From contig NZ_NIZW01000003.1 of NCBI RefSeq assembly GCF_002727185.1, positions 124,001 to 188,000 on the forward strand: a stretch of 64,000 bases of DNA, given 5' to 3'. Numbering within the stretch: the first letter of the stretch is position 1; each line of letters starts with the position of its first letter. Both the position numbers and the translations under genes were made by a program. This document shows, piece after piece, positions 62,728 through 64,000 of this stretch. This DNA is from Rhodopirellula bahusiensis. Lineage in GTDB: Bacteria; Planctomycetota; Planctomycetia; Pirellulales; Pirellulaceae. The notes below the pieces were generated by a model that was not told the DNA's origin, made no database searches, and was given only the letters and a program-made list of their open reading frames with translations.

Positions 62728-63354
62728 TCATGGTTCTCCTCCATCGCTGGTCTTCGCTTCGACAGGTTGGTCTTGGGATTCCCGGTCACGATTGGCCATT
62801 TGGTAGCGGAACTTTGACTTCAAGAAATCGGCTGGCTTGGTTTGCACTTGACGCAACCACACCGCTTGCACGGAGGCGTCGTTCACGGCTTGTTCTGCGG
62901 TGATCTCAGTGTCCTGGCCTTCGTCTTTCTTCTTGTCTTTGTCGAACACGATCTCATCGGCTCCCAAGCGTTGGTCGCCGGCGTCCCCGCCTTTGGACTC
63001 GGTCAATTTTTTGCGAGCGATTGCGAGGTCCAGGTTCTCTTGGGCTTCCTTCCAATCCGGTTGTGCTTTCAACGCGTCCTGATAGCTGGAGATGGCTTCG
63101 TCGTACTTGCCTTGCATCAGCCAGCAGTTGCCCAGGTTGAAAGTGGCCTGAGGCCCCGTTGCTCGGGAGAAAGATTTCGCTGCCTCGGCAAATTCGCCAG
63201 CGCGATACCAAGCGACGCCTTCCCTCATTGGATCGTCAAAGGCGTTGGCGGCTTCGGCGTATTGTTCTTGTTCCATCCATCGCTGACCGAGTTGGTCTGG
63301 TGTCCACCACCAAGTCGACCAACCGATCACGCCTAGAATCAGCCACGTTTTCAT
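62728..63354 (-). CDS. batC: BatC-like tetratricopeptide-repeat protein
   Basis: 208 aa. A membrane anchor begins the protein (MKTWLILGVIGWSTWWWTPD). Two to three TPR units follow: EQEQYAEAANAFDDPMREGV, WYRAGEFAEAAKSFSRATG, and CWLMQGKYDEAISSYQDALK, the last close to the TPR consensus. The C-terminal third is Lys/Asp/Glu-rich and low complexity. In Bat operons this product partners BatB and BatD at the membrane. It overlaps the batB stop by 4 bases (ATGA). Confidence 0.8.
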   Translation of the reverse strand: MKTWLILGVIGWSTWWWTPDQLGQRWMEQEQYAEAANAFDDPMREGVAWYRAGEFAEAAKSFSRATGPQATFNLGNCWLMQGKYDEAISSYQDALKAQPDWKEAQENLDLAIARKKLTESKGGDAGDQRLGADEIVFDKDKKKDEGQDTEITAEQAVNDASVQAVWLRQVQTKPADFLKSKFRYQMANRDRESQDQPVEAKTSDGGEP

Positions 63355-64000
63355 TGGGAAGCGTCCTCGTTGGAGGAGCGTTCACGGCGGAAGGACCACG
63401 CCACGATGACAGCGAGCAACGGCGAAAGCCAATAACCCGATTCTTGCCAGCGATCGCTTTGTCCAGCCAGCCCTGTGGACGACCGACGCTCGGCGTACTG
63501 CACGATGGATTCGATGTCTTGGTCGTCGATTGTGAGTGCGATTCGCTTGCCGCCAAGTGTTTTCGCGATGGCTTGCAGTGATTCGGTTTCTTGAGATTCT
63601 TCGGGCAGCAAGCTCAGGATTTCAATCGGCGGTGAGCCAATCGCTTGGTGAGCCGCGGCGACTTGCTTCGCGTCGAGGTTGGCTTGATTGGCGATGATCA
63701 ACAACGTTGCGCCGCCTTCGCTGCGGTTGATCAAGCGACCAGCCTCCGTGATCGCTTGGTCGAGTGCATCGCCCGCGACAGGCATGATCGCGGGACTGAT
63801 TTCCGCGGCCATGTCAGCGACGACCGCGGTGTCTTCGGTGGGAGGCAAAACCGTGTGGGCCGATCCGGAGTAGGCGATCAAACCCAACGGGTCGCCTTGG
63901 CGTGCTTTGGCCAAGTCGGCGATCTTCAAGACGGCTCGTTGCAGCGGCGTGGTGGCCAAGGCCGCCGATGCCATTGATTCGTCCGCTTTCATCAAGATGA
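63351..64000 (-). CDS. batB: BatB-like von Willebrand factor A protein (5' part outside window)
   Basis: The C-terminal 216 residues of a VWA-domain protein; the frame is open through base 64000 so the start is beyond the window. Parts are TPLQRAVLKIADLAKARQGD, LIAYSGSAHTVLPPTED, GDALDQAITEAGRLI and a C-terminal membrane helix (SGYWLSPLLAVIVAWSF). In the expected MIDAS position the sequence reads KADESMAS, so the last Ser of D-x-S-x-S appears as Ala. That could mean metal binding is weakened, or my alignment is off by a residue. The 4-base overlap with batC supports the assignment to the Bat operon. Confidence 0.78.
   Translation of the reverse strand, partial: ILMKADESMASAALATTPLQRAVLKIADLAKARQGDPLGLIAYSGSAHTVLPPTEDTAVVADMAAEISPAIMPVAGDALDQAITEAGRLINRSEGGATLLIIANQANLDAKQVAAAHQAIGSPPIEILSLLPEESQETESLQAIAKTLGGKRIALTIDDQDIESIVQYAERRSSTGLAGQSDRWQESGYWLSPLLAVIVAWSFRRERSSNEDASQ

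Noticed and set aside
62501-62731. 77-residue N-terminal extension of batD
   Set aside because: The extension is encoded by the REP-like hairpin region and precedes a good signal peptide at 62500.
1-64000. Searches by eye for tRNA, rRNA, transposase, integrase, toxin-antitoxin and known phage-defence genes
   Set aside because: None was recognised; the RlaP-type nucleotidyltransferases are the only genes with a family link to conflict or RNA repair, and that link is indirect.

Overview
The window looks like a chromosomal segment of a marine planctomycete close to Rhodopirellula (inference from gene content, not from a marker gene). The support is the planctomycete-typical set of secreted sulfatases, the DUF1549/DUF1553 (PSD1) + DUF1501 + pre-peptidase + cytochrome c/WD40 cassette, SHD1-domain proteins, a Rhodopirellula-type ECF sigma factor with a FecR-like partner, and many predicted exported proteins. 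Genes are dense, on both strands and often overlap by 1 or 4 bases. I found no rRNA, tRNA, CRISPR array, transposase or prophage gene.

Layout. 1-924: 5' part of phosphate acetyltransferase (pta) on the minus strand. 1034-4331: secreted ExeM-like nuclease and a sulfatase. 4479-14586: minus-strand SHD1 protein, then a four-gene unit read in the order PSD1, DUF1501, pre-peptidase-domain protein, cytochrome c/coiled-coil/WD40 protein. 14691-16411: two overlapping genes for RlaP-type (PF10127) nucleotidyltransferases. 16855-19781: MarR regulator, exported alkylsulfatase-like metallo-beta-lactamase protein and an NAD(P)-sugar reductase-like protein. 19862-24246: redox block (SDR, luciferase-like monooxygenase, quinone oxidoreductase with divergent HxlR regulator, second SDR). 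24300-28337: a sigma-54 activator divergent from an AhpD-like gene, a DUF1348 gene and an exported hydrolase, with a clear -24/-12 element and an inverted-repeat array between them. 28356-34760: FecR-like gene and ECF sigma factor divergent from a very large sulfatase. 34793-39907: phytanoyl-CoA dioxygenase-like protein, a protein with two sulfatase domains joined by a VHL-beta-like module, and an esterase. 40083-50039: membrane functions (AI-2E family exporter, RND pump with its adaptor, potassium channel, amino-acid permease, cardiolipin synthase). 50274-55272: unknown secreted protein, a YiaVW-like HlyD/DUF3302 set with an extra small membrane protein, and a DcaP-like porin. 55339-60848: SHD1 protein, an RPG-repeat protein, a DUF4440-like protein and an OprB-like porin with a cysteine-rich N-terminus. 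61196-64000: Bat (aerotolerance) genes batD, batC and part of batB.

How it works together: much of the window serves the cell surface and the use of sulfated or otherwise recalcitrant organic matter (four sulfatase catalytic domains, an alkylsulfatase, porins, secreted nuclease and esterases), plus thiol/redox and electrophile defence (HxlR/quinone reductase, AhpD-like, sigma-54 circuit). The most noteworthy items are the sulfatase-VHL-sulfatase fusion, the 1429-residue sulfatase with a duplicated C-terminal module, the sigma-54 circuit with its operator array, the pair of RlaP nucleotidyltransferases, and a 174-bp MITE-like repeat present twice in inverted orientation, both times between convergent genes.
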